DNA from: Tranzscheliella williamsii
Lineage: Eukaryota > Basidiomycota > Ustilaginomycetes > Ustilaginales > Ustilaginaceae
Reading direction: 5' to 3'
DNA length: 64,000 nucleotides
NCBI GenBank assembly: GCA_023212725.1
Contig: JALBYF010000044.1
Location: forward strand, 92,176-156,175
Shown: piece by piece, positions 18,813 to 26,991 of the stretch
How the letters are laid out: the number at the start of each line of letters is the position of its first letter
Position numbering within the stretch: position 1 is the stretch's first letter
Program-made: the position numbers and the translations under genes
Notes under the pieces: model-generated
The model's database searches: none
Told to the model about the DNA's origin: nothing
Seen by the model: only the letters and a program-made list of their open reading frames with translations

Positions 18813-21689
18813 ATGTCGCATACGGCTGCCTCGTCGCCGCGAGGCTCTAACTCCCCTTCGCCGTACCCTTTTCAAACCAATGCCATTCCAGGTCCTTCTT
18901 CTCGCCGGACCCTCACTGACGCAGATATGGAAGATCGTTCCGATTCGCCGGCGGAGTTTGCCCTATCTTCCCGCTCCTCTATCCCGCGGCCTCCTCCTTC
19001 ACCATCCAGTACATCCCAATCGGACGACGGAGGCGGTCAGGATTTTGCCGATCTCGCCTCCGTCGATGATGCCACCTCAATGACCGGTAAAGGCGCCGGT
19101 AAAGGCGACGTCGAAAGGTCGTTTGACCCATCAGCCGTGCGTCTATCACGGCGCGGAACATTGATACAGCGCTCCCCCACCTCTTCGAACGGAACTTGGA
19201 TCTTTCAAGACAATCCCACAAGTCCAGCCGCCAACCTACCGCATGAGATTCTGCTGCACATCTTCAAATATGTTGTCCTGTTTCCTCCGGATTTGCGCTC
19301 CTGTTTACAGGTGTGTAAATCATGGTGTCTGAACGGCGTGGAACTGCTCTGGCATCGTCCAGCTTTCTACAAGAGCTCGTCTCTTTTCAAGCTCATCGCT
19401 GTCATCCGCAAGCCCGATCAACTCTTCCCATACGCCAACTTCGTACGCCGGCTCAACTTCACAGTTCTCGCTAATCAGCTTGAGGATCAACTCTTCCTGA
19501 TGATGGCTGCATGCACTCGTCTCGAACGTCTCACCCTCGCTGGCTGCTCGCACATCCACGATGCCACTCTGGTCAGAGTCTTTTCGCAGACCCAACAGCT
19601 TGTCGCCGTCGACTTGACCGATCTCCACGATCTTACCGACGCCACGCTGTTCACTCTCGCCGCCAATTGTCCCAAGATCCAGGGGATCAATCTTACAGGC
19701 TGCAAAAGGATCACTTCTGAGGGCGTTGTCAAACTGGCGCAAAGCTGCAAGCTTCTGCGCCGCGTCAAACTATGCGGTTGCGAGAACATTGACGACGATG
19801 CGCTTGTCGCCTTGACCGAAAACTGTCCAGCGCTTCTAGAGGTCGATCTGATCAATTGCCCCAAGATCGCTGATCGCTCCGTTCGGGAGATTTGGACACG
19901 AAGCTATCAGATGCGTGAGCTTCGCTTGGCCCATTGTGGAGACCTTACAGACAACGCATTCCCCTCGGCACGTGGGACCACGGGTGTTCCCATGCTTGGC
20001 ACATCGCAGCAGCCAGGAACGCGTCCACCCATCGGCCTCACAGCCTTCGCAAGTGATTCTGCTCCTACAAGCCGAGGCGCCTCCCCGGGGCCCAATCCTA
20101 TTCGTGACAGCAGAAGCGATTCCGGCCTGCCACGTACCATGACGGCTCCCATCACGAGGATCCCTAGCGAGGTTTCGCAGAGCAAACTCTTTGACCATCT
20201 TAGAATTCTTGATCTGACCAGTTGCAACTCCATTTCCGATGACGCCGTCGAAGGCATCGTAGCCAACGTCCCTCGACTAAAAAATCTGGCTCTTACTAAA
20301 TGTACAAGACTGACAGACGAAGCGGTCTACAGCATCGCTAAGCTGGGCAAAAACCTGCACTACCTACATCTCGGCCATGTCTCCAACATCACGGACCGGG
20401 CGGTGACACACTTGGCCCGCTGTTGTACGCGCTTGCGGTACATTGATGTTGCGTGTTGTCCCAATCTGACCGATCTATCTGTCACCGAAATCGCCAACAA
20501 CATGCCCAAGCTGCGTCGAATTGGCCTGGTAAAGGTGATCAATCTGACGGACCAGGCCATTTGCGGGCTTGTCGATCGATACAACTCGCTCGAGCGCATT
20601 CATCTCTCGTATTGCGAAAACGTCTCCGTACCGGCCATCTTCCGGGTGCTGCAGCGTCTCAACCGTCTGACGCACCTCAGTCTGACGGGTGTGCCTGCAT
20701 TCCGCCGTCCGGAGCTGCAGGCCATGTGCCGACCGCCTCCCAAGGATTTCAACGAGCATCAAAGGCAGGCGTTTTGCGTCTACTCTGGCAAGGGTGTAAA
20801 TGAACTGCGTAAATACCTACAAAGCGTCTATTCGGACGAGCAAACAGCGGCGCAGTTTGGGCAGCTGGAACCCCGGATGCGGAGCGCGTTTGCCGATCTG
20901 ACCACCGAGAACAGCATCGTGCCCACCGCTGCCGGCGGGCAAGCGATTGTGCCCGAAACGGCAACGCAGTTAGGCAATGCACCCAACCTTGGTACGCGGC
21001 GAGTCTACCTGTCACCTACCGAACAGATGTACTTTGACCAGCAACGGCATCTTGTTCGACTGGCCAACGCCAGGCGAGCCGCAGAAGATGGGCGGCGCCT
21101 GACCGACCCGCACTCTGCCGACGGACAGCAGCGCTTGTTAGAGGTTGCGCAGCAGGAGAGAAATGCCGCTCTGCCGATGGTAGGTGGCGAGATCACGGCC
21201 GACTTGCAGCCGGTCAACGGCGGCCGTGCCGGCAGCGACCCGTACCTCTTGCGGAGCAGCAGCCCGCTGGCTCCGTACCAGCATCTGTTAGGCGTCGCTC
21301 GGGCGGAGGATTCGCAACCGGCAAGCCCTGATGGTGGCTCGCGCTCGGCGCTGACGCAGGCATACCGGCCCGATGCGCCGGGTGGGTCGCGGCGGCTGAC
21401 GCCGGAGGAGTACCACGAGCGGATGCTGACGCAGCAGTTTGAGGCCGGCGGCATTGCTTCCGAGCCGCTCTCGACGCGGGGTCGGGAGGCGGTGGCGCGG
21501 CGCCCATCGCCGGCGTCCGCCGTGCAGCCCATGGTCGAGGACGATGCAGAGGACGGCGAGGAGTACGGCACGCCGGATGCATCGCAGGAACTCGACGACG
21601 ACGACGATGGCGAACCTCGGGCCAGCGCCGGAGGCGAGGTCGACCGCGAGCGCCTGCGAGCGTTGCGCGCTGAACGTTACGTGCTTTGA
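18813..21689 (+). CDS. GRR1: GRR1-like F-box/LRR substrate receptor of SCF ubiquitin ligase
   Basis: Substrate-recognition subunit of SCF(Grr1), which in yeast targets G1 cyclins and Mth1/Std1 and links nutrient sensing to growth. 958 residues, single exon. The disordered Ser/Pro-rich N-terminus (1-135) is followed by an F-box at about 141-183 (NLPHEILLHIFKYV..LRSCLQVCKSWCLNGVELLW). Cysteine-containing LRRs cover about 205-390 (LERLTLAGCSHIHDATL, IQGINLTGCKRITSEGV, LRRVKLCGCENIDDDAL, LLEVDLINCPKIADRSV) and resume at about 455-640 (LRILDLTSCNSISDDAV through RIHLSYCENVSVPAIF) after a 65-residue Ser/Pro-rich insertion. FCVYSGKGVNELRKYLQ after the LRRs is typical of fungal Grr1. The C-terminal 250 residues are disordered with acidic patches. 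SNF4, another glucose-signalling gene, lies convergently next door. Confidence 0.93.
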   Translation: MSHTAASSPRGSNSPSPYPFQTNAIPGPSSRRTLTDADMEDRSDSPAEFALSSRSSIPRPPPSPSSTSQSDDGGGQDFADLASVDDATSMTGKGAGKGDVERSFDPSAVRLSRRGTLIQRSPTSSNGTWIFQDNPTSPAANLPHEILLHIFKYVVLFPPDLRSCLQVCKSWCLNGVELLWHRPAFYKSSSLFKLIAVIRKPDQLFPYANFVRRLNFTVLANQLEDQLFLMMAACTRLERLTLAGCSHIHDATLVRVFSQTQQLVAVDLTDLHDLTDATLFTLAANCPKIQGINLTGCKRITSEGVVKLAQSCKLLRRVKLCGCENIDDDALVALTENCPALLEVDLINCPKIADRSVREIWTRSYQMRELRLAHCGDLTDNAFPSARGTTGVPMLGTSQQPGTRPPIGLTAFASDSAPTSRGASPGPNPIRDSRSDSGLPRTMTAPITRIPSEVSQSKLFDHLRILDLTSCNSISDDAVEGIVANVPRLKNLALTKCTRLTDEAVYSIAKLGKNLHYLHLGHVSNITDRAVTHLARCCTRLRYIDVACCPNLTDLSVTEIANNMPKLRRIGLVKVINLTDQAICGLVDRYNSLERIHLSYCENVSVPAIFRVLQRLNRLTHLSLTGVPAFRRPELQAMCRPPPKDFNEHQRQAFCVYSGKGVNELRKYLQSVYSDEQTAAQFGQLEPRMRSAFADLTTENSIVPTAAGGQAIVPETATQLGNAPNLGTRRVYLSPTEQMYFDQQRHLVRLANARRAAEDGRRLTDPHSADGQQRLLEVAQQERNAALPMVGGEITADLQPVNGGRAGSDPYLLRSSSPLAPYQHLLGVARAEDSQPASPDGGSRSALTQAYRPDAPGGSRRLTPEEYHERMLTQQFEAGGIASEPLSTRGREAVARRPSPASAVQPMVEDDAEDGEEYGTPDASQELDDDDDGEPRASAGGEVDRERLRALRAERYVL

Positions 21690-21870
21690 CACGCCGCGTC
21701 ACTCACGCCAAGCTGCTACTTATACCACACTATCCTGCCCCATCCGCACGCGCGCCGCTGTACGCCCCACAAACCACACACGTCTGCTGACGTCCCTCCG
21801 GATCTGCAGAGTGAGACCGCGGCCTGAGTGCACTTTGCAGGCTACGGGTGTACAGGAGAGGCGGGCTGGG

Positions 21871-23862
21871 TCAGGTGGTGTCTAGAGCTTCTTCCTCGGG
21901 GATAGTCTGGGTGGCGTCGAGCGCGGGTGGGTCGGGGGGCGCGACGGGGCCGGTGGCGGAGGAGGCAGAGGTGCCGCGGCTGCGAGGGGCGGAGGTGGCG
22001 GCGGACTCGCGGCGCGGGGTGGGGGCGGCGGGGTCGTCAGCGTCGCCAATGACGTAGCGGAGGATGTCAGAGAGGCAGAGCATGCCGACGAGTCTGCCAC
22101 GGGCGCGACGGACGGGGTCGCCCTGCTCGAGGCGGTTGTCGAGCGGGGCGCGCGGGTCGTTGACGAAGCGCTCGCGGCGCGCGCGCGCAGCGCCCTCGGC
22201 CTCGTCAGCGAGCTGGTCGGCGTAGCTGTCCAGCTCGTCGAGCGCGACCTCGGCGCGCGGCGGCTCGGCACGCGCGCCGAGCGAGACCGCCTCGGGCTCC
22301 AACACCAGCAGCCGGTGCACGCGACGCTTGCGGAGGAGCGCAAAGATCGACGCCAACGAGTCGTCCGGCGAACAGGTCCACACGCCCGCAAAGTCCGGCG
22401 GCCGCCGCTCCAGCGCCTGCCGGATGGTCAGATCCAGCGCCGTGTAGGCGCCCGTGCGCACCAGCGTGATCACATCCACCGTCTCGTACATATCCACTAC
22501 ATTCCCTTCCTCGTCCGTGATCGGGACCGCCGAGATGCCCCGCTCCGAGAACATGTGTACAACGTCAAAAACGGTCGTGTCCAGTGTCGCTGTCGCGAGC
22601 GGAGCGTACGGATCTGCAGGGTCAACATCCGGCGCGGGACCAGGCGCAGGCGCTCCCGCCGTGGCACCTGCTGACCCTAAGCGATGGCTGGAGGCGACGG
22701 AGGCAGAAGATGCCGTCGAGGCATCCGACGCCGTACGCACCCGTTTGCTCTGCGCAGCATCGCCCCCGGGCGCAGCGGTGGACGCGCCGTCCGAGCTGAT
22801 CTCGCTCATGGCGACGGGCGCGTGGCCCTGCTCTGGCCGCTCGATGCCGGATCCGCTTGCGTCCGAGCCGCGATGCGAAGAGGTGGCCGAACCGGTGGCG
22901 CGGGTGGAGCTGGACGCGGCGCGCTTGAAGCTGTAGCAGTAGGTGCCGATGCCGAGCTGGCGCACACTGCGCCAAAGGCCGGATGTCTCCCTGCAATTCA
23001 TGGCGATGAACTTGAGAACACGGTACTGGGTGAGCACAGAGACGACCGTCTCCATGCCGGTCTGTTCATCATAGTCGAGGAGAGGTAGACGTCGGGCGTG
23101 CGTTTTAATGAGCAGCTGGCAGGCGTCGTAGAGCGGCCTGAGCGGGTGGACCGAGAGGAGCGGCGGCGGCGGCACGTTGAGCGCCTGCTCGATGTCGCGT
23201 AAACGTTCCAGACGGAACTTCTCGACATCTTCGGCGGCCGAGTCGTAGCTCGAGTGGTGATAGTAGTACTGGATCAGATGGATGATATCGTTGACAGTGA
23301 GCATGCCAGCAAAGCCGGACAGCTGATGGGCTTTCACTTCTGCTTTTTGGCGAGCCTGTGACCTGGCCTTGTCGGTATCATCTTCGAGCGCCTTCGAACT
23401 GCCTCTTTCCTGCGGATCAATGCTGGCATCGTTTGGCGATGACGCCTCGCCGGGCTTGGCCGCCGTCTCTTTGGACGAGGCTGCGGACGAGACAGCCGAA
23501 GCGTGGTCAGGCGCGGCATTGCCCAGTAGCTCGGGCGGTGTGGACTGCCAGAGCGGAGCCGAAACGACGCCGGCCTGCCACATGACTTCGAGCGCCGGCT
23601 TGACGACCAGTTTAGTATCGAGCACGATAAGACGGAAGCTGACGGGCAGGACGTCATAGCTGCTTCGGCCGCGCAGAAAGTCGCGGATCGACCGGAGCGC
23701 AGACGCATGCTTATCCTTGCGCCGGCCACTCTTTTCCCGTTCTCGTCGGGGATTTGTTGCTGCTGAAAGCCGGCTGCTGCTGGAGACGGACACGCCAGGA
23801 ATGTCCATGCCCGACGAAGGCGCCGAGTTGGCCGAGGCAGCGCGTGATCGGGGCACGTCCAT
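21871..23862 (-). CDS. SNF4: SNF4: AMPK/SNF1 kinase gamma subunit (CBS-domain)
   Basis: Nucleotide-sensing regulatory subunit of the SNF1/AMPK kinase, needed for growth on non-glucose carbon sources. 663 residues, about twice yeast Snf4. The four CBS motifs are present but interrupted. CBS1 is at about 57-107 (RDFLRGRSSYDVLPVSFRLIVLD, VVSAPLWQS), a 75-residue Ala/Ser/Glu insertion follows, then FAGMLTVNDIIHLIQYYYH (184-202). CBS2 is at about 236-290 (RPLYDACQLLIKTHARRLPLLD). A 105-residue Ser/Ala-rich insertion covers about 312-417. CBS3 is at about 427-485 (DTTVFDVVHMFSERGISAVPI) and CBS4 at about 497-525, with its last part (RLVGMLCLSDILRYVIGD) after a further insertion. ATG at 23862-23860 chosen; the frame upstream is not conserved. 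Confidence 0.93.
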   Translation of the reverse strand: MDVPRSRAASANSAPSSGMDIPGVSVSSSSRLSAATNPRREREKSGRRKDKHASALRSIRDFLRGRSSYDVLPVSFRLIVLDTKLVVKPALEVMWQAGVVSAPLWQSTPPELLGNAAPDHASAVSSAASSKETAAKPGEASSPNDASIDPQERGSSKALEDDTDKARSQARQKAEVKAHQLSGFAGMLTVNDIIHLIQYYYHHSSYDSAAEDVEKFRLERLRDIEQALNVPPPPLLSVHPLRPLYDACQLLIKTHARRLPLLDYDEQTGMETVVSVLTQYRVLKFIAMNCRETSGLWRSVRQLGIGTYCYSFKRAASSSTRATGSATSSHRGSDASGSGIERPEQGHAPVAMSEISSDGASTAAPGGDAAQSKRVRTASDASTASSASVASSHRLGSAGATAGAPAPGPAPDVDPADPYAPLATATLDTTVFDVVHMFSERGISAVPITDEEGNVVDMYETVDVITLVRTGAYTALDLTIRQALERRPPDFAGVWTCSPDDSLASIFALLRKRRVHRLLVLEPEAVSLGARAEPPRAEVALDELDSYADQLADEAEGAARARRERFVNDPRAPLDNRLEQGDPVRRARGRLVGMLCLSDILRYVIGDADDPAAPTPRRESAATSAPRSRGTSASSATGPVAPPDPPALDATQTIPEEEALDTT

Positions 23863-24688
23863 GACGAGACGTCCGCCCAGTGCGGGTGGGTATATGCTTC
23901 CTCGCCTGCCGGTGTGATCGGATTAGGAGCCAAGATCCCGACGCCCGTCGTCCATACAAAGCCGGCGGATAGCCGCGGAGAGTAGGTGCCTTGATGCGAG
24001 AACAACTCGATGTATGTACCAGGCTGAGGGTGGCGGCTCTGGAGATCTATGGCGGTGGGCTCTATTAGCGAGCGTAGTCGACACGTTTGGGCGGGCGACG
24101 GCGATGTAGGGCCCGGAGCAGTCGTAGTGAAGTTGACGGCAGCCGGCGAGGACGTCCGAGCGATGTGTGTAGCGCGGTCGGACGAGTAAGCGGTAGCAGA
24201 AAGAGTCAAATGCATATCGACCTGAGTGCCCGATTAGACTCAGCTGTGCCGTTGCCAAGATTGTGAGCAGTAGCAGCACAGATCAGTCTGTGAGTTGCCC
24301 ACATTGAATCGCGAATGGTATAACAGGCGATAGTAAATCTAACATGTAGACTATCTCTGCAAGTCGGAAAAAAAGGTCTGGGGTGCATGCCGTTTTGTGG
24401 GGCCCATCAGTTGAACACGATCCGGATTCTATCACCGATCGGGGTTGTTCCTTCCAGCGACTCGTAAGCCATCGTGCTAGACGCGTGCTGCGCATCACTC
24501 TGCGGAAGATGCGACAACGCTTGTATGCGTATCCGTGATTGTCGTCGGAGGACCCGCGTAGCTCTTGCGAAGTGAAATCTTCTCTTGTGGCTTTCCCTCT
24601 CAGCGTATCCGAGGTGTAATGATATCATTTACATTCACTTCCGCTTGTGGTGATTGCGATTACGATATGTGTTGTGAAGGCCAAATGA

Positions 24689-24703
24689 GATAGATAGATA
24701 GAT
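24689..24703. repeat. (GATA)n microsatellite
   Basis: Just under four copies of GATA in the SNF4 upstream region; no coding content. Confidence 0.8.
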
Positions 24704-25353
24704 GCGATAACAAAACCCTGTGCAAACGGTCCGGCGTCTTAACTGTCCAACGACTCTAGTCTGAATGGCTTGTCAGGCTCAGGAAGAGAGCCCAACGATA
24801 GTCTGTGAATGCTTGCGAAGTGCAGCCACTAGCATTTCATCTCTCTGTCCCGGTCCCGTTCGTTCTAACCACGTTGGAGAAATGCGCAGCTCCAGCGCTT
24901 GTCTCGAATGCGCCTTTCTGCCACAATCAATCTGCTCCATCCGCTCTGCTGGGCCTGCAACATTCTCACTTGGACAAATTCTTGAACCGGCCGACATGTG
25001 ATCGCACCCAACCATCTGTGCATTGGCACCTATCGCTGAGTCGGGAGGAGAATCAGGAGAACCGCGTGCGGTGGTAGCTTAGTGGAAACAGACCCGCTGT
25101 GAAGCGAGGCTCAGTTACGTCAAGCGCTCTTCGCTTGCAACGCGCTGTAAACTCGTGGGAAGAAGGCCATCATCGACGCCGCGAAACATGTCTCGCGCCT
25201 TTTGTCCGCTCGCTCAATTTTAGCTATCGACGCCGCAAAGCAGCACACGTAGCGTCAGGCGACGGGACCAAGAGTCGGTCTCTAAGGACGTCCCGCAGGG
25301 ATGCGCTTCCCTGTTCGGACATACTATTTTTGGCCATACCGCCTGCAGACATC

Positions 25354-25388
25354 CCCCTGTACCCGCTGTTGCGCCCCCATCATATATA
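25354..25388 (+). promoter_or_regulatory. TATA box and STRE-like element upstream of the 25459 gene
   Basis: TATATA at 25383-25388 lies 71 bp before the ATG, with a CCCCT stress-response-element-like motif at 25354-25358. Most other start regions here show no clear TATA. A TATA plus STRE arrangement is typical of inducible fungal genes. Functional relevance is inferred. Confidence 0.45.
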
Positions 25389-25458
25389 GCACCGAGTCGG
25401 ACGGGACTGCCCTCCGCGACGCAGTCATTACAGCGACTGTAGGACGAGCAACGCCATC

Positions 25459-26358
25459 ATGACAGCCGCAGTACAGCCTGCGCCTTCCGTACCCATCAAG
25501 GATCTCGCAAACTCCACCGCGGATCCCGTCACGTCAGATGATTTCTTAACCGGGCCTGCCGAATCTGCCAAAGCGATGCTGGGAGTGGGAGAGAAGACTG
25601 GCGGAGACAACGGGCAGGCACGGCAAGGCACCTCCGAGCAGCCGGCGGGCGCGCAAGGCTATGTTGGTGGTATCGTAGCCGGGATATCCAGCGGAGCCTC
25701 GTATGCGTATGAGGCGGTGGCCAGTGGCGCGGGAGCGGCCTATGCGACGGCGGCTAGCATGACGGGTCAGGTGACCCGTGGTGACGGCGGAGCCGCCGCG
25801 GAGGGAGATCAGGTCACGGCGGAGCCCCAGAACGCCAAGGACGAGGACGGCACGGCCGACGTGCCGGAGCGGGACTCCCACCAGACTGAGCAGGAGCAGG
25901 GGCCCTCGAGCCCGGACCGGCTGGGTAAGCCCCAGAGCTCTATCGGCACCGAGACAGGCATTCCCACCACCGCCGGCGCCGGGACCACACTGTCCCCCGA
26001 CAACGACCTGAAGCAGGCCGCTGACACCGAGGCCGCCAATAAACGCAGCACATCCGCCGCCGTCGGCCAGGACTTCTCCGACCAGCCGTGCCCCACCGCC
26101 GACGCCCAGCGCAAGCAGCCCACCAGCAAGCCCGCCGAGGGCAAAACCCAGTTCGACACCGACCAGGAACAGCACCAGGGCAGCACCGAAGCCGCCGCCG
26201 CCATCGACCCAGCAGACGCGGCCACCCAGTCGACCACCACCAAGAGCAGCAGTCTCAAGAACAAGATCAAGGGCGAAGCAAAGCTCATCGCCGGTAAAAT
26301 CAGGAAAGATGAAGAAAAGGTCGAATACGGCAAGGCCCTCAAAGCCGGCCAGATCTGA
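25459..26358 (+). CDS. Disordered Ala/Gly/Gln-rich protein of unknown function, possible stress protein
   Basis: 299 residues, single exon, not recognised as a named family. Starts MTAAVQPAPSVPIKDLANST. Residues about 65-105 form an Ala/Gly/Tyr-rich block (YVGGIVAGISSGASYAYEAV, then GAGAAYATAASMTGQV) with helix-forming small residues. Then comes a hydrophilic, low-complexity region of about 160 residues rich in D, E, Q, S, T and A. The C-terminus is basic and charged (LKNKIKGEAKLIAGKIRKDE, then YGKALKAGQI), resembling the KGE..L.GK...EEKV..GKALK.G end seen in some fungal hydrophilic stress proteins. No signal peptide or true membrane helix. Codon bias is very strong (C/G-ending), suggesting high expression. 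Its promoter has a TATA box and a CCCCT motif. Confidence 0.75.
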   Translation: MTAAVQPAPSVPIKDLANSTADPVTSDDFLTGPAESAKAMLGVGEKTGGDNGQARQGTSEQPAGAQGYVGGIVAGISSGASYAYEAVASGAGAAYATAASMTGQVTRGDGGAAAEGDQVTAEPQNAKDEDGTADVPERDSHQTEQEQGPSSPDRLGKPQSSIGTETGIPTTAGAGTTLSPDNDLKQAADTEAANKRSTSAAVGQDFSDQPCPTADAQRKQPTSKPAEGKTQFDTDQEQHQGSTEAAAAIDPADAATQSTTTKSSSLKNKIKGEAKLIAGKIRKDEEKVEYGKALKAGQI

Positions 26359-26991
26359 TCGTGGCTATCAGCTGTATACCCCCTCCGCGCCCCATTCGAG
26401 ATTCCAATCCCATGTATTGTGTCTTGCCGCGTCAGTCAGCGAAGGCTCCGATCCGTTGAAGGGGCTTGCGATGCGTGGGGAAGCGTGCGAGCAATGGTAG
26501 TGAACGAGCAAGATGGCCGTGGCTGGGGATGGGTAGCGGAAGTGGGAGTCAGCGGGGGCAAGGCCCGCCTCGACGCGCGCTGGCATTTTACCCCCAAGAG
26601 CGGCGCTGGACCACCCACACGTGCCTCACCTTCACTTCTTCCCGATACAGATCCCCGCTGCTTCCAGCCGTTAGGCTTCCGCTTCGTCCCCGTCCCAGTC
26701 GCTCACAGACAAGCTCGCCGTGGTCTAGACGTCCAACCCCAACCTCTACTGGGCCCAGATCCAAGACATCGTCAACAAGCTCGTCATTGCGTCTGCCGTC
26801 CGCCAGCCCAGCACCGTTTCCTGCCAGGCCCATGTCGTCAACTAAGCACGCCTATAACAGCACTCCCACCATTCTCTCGCACTCATCCGCTGTCAAGGCG
26901 CAACGTATTTGGCTGCAAAGCAAGCGCGCTTGCGGGTGTGGATGTGCGCGAGAATTGTGTACAGGTCCATGCGTGTGGCAGCAGTGCAGGC
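26359..26991. other. Intergenic segment with coding-looking debris
   Basis: Convergent region between the disordered protein gene and the ELYS-like gene. Most of it has no gene signal, but 26675-26845 on the plus strand shows strong codon bias in one frame (see the pseudogene entry). Confidence 0.4.
26675..26845 (+). pseudogene. Coding-like segment with one in-frame TAG (gene remnant or unplaced terminal exon)
   Basis: In one frame the segment reads SLTDKLAVV, TAG (26726-26728), TSNPNLYWAQIQDIVNKL, then VIASAVRQPSTVSC and a TAA stop at 26843. Codons on both sides of the TAG are C/G-ending like neighbouring genes. No ATG precedes it in frame after the TAG at 26672, so it would need an upstream exon; GTTAG just before 26675 and TCTAG just before 26729 are both possible acceptors. 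If the second is used, the TAG is intronic and the piece is a real last exon. Family not recognised. Confidence 0.3.

Larger units (their letters stand above)
23863..25458. other. Divergent intergenic region, SNF4 / disordered stress-type protein
   Basis: 1.6 kb without a convincing gene. It holds the SNF4 leader/promoter on the minus strand and, at its right end, a TATA-containing promoter for the gene at 25459. A GATA microsatellite (24689-24703) lies in the middle. A hairpin-rich stretch near 25072-25125 resembles a tRNA superficially but lacks a T-arm. Confidence 0.5.

Noticed and set aside
23334..24215. 293-codon minus-strand frame overlapping the SNF4 start
   Set aside because: Different frame from SNF4, no recognisable domain, and it overlaps the CBS1 coding region.
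25072..25125. tRNA-like stretch (TAGCTTAGTGG..CGCTGTGAAGCG)
   Set aside because: There is a D-arm-like motif and a hairpin but no T-arm GTTCGA and no acceptor pairing.
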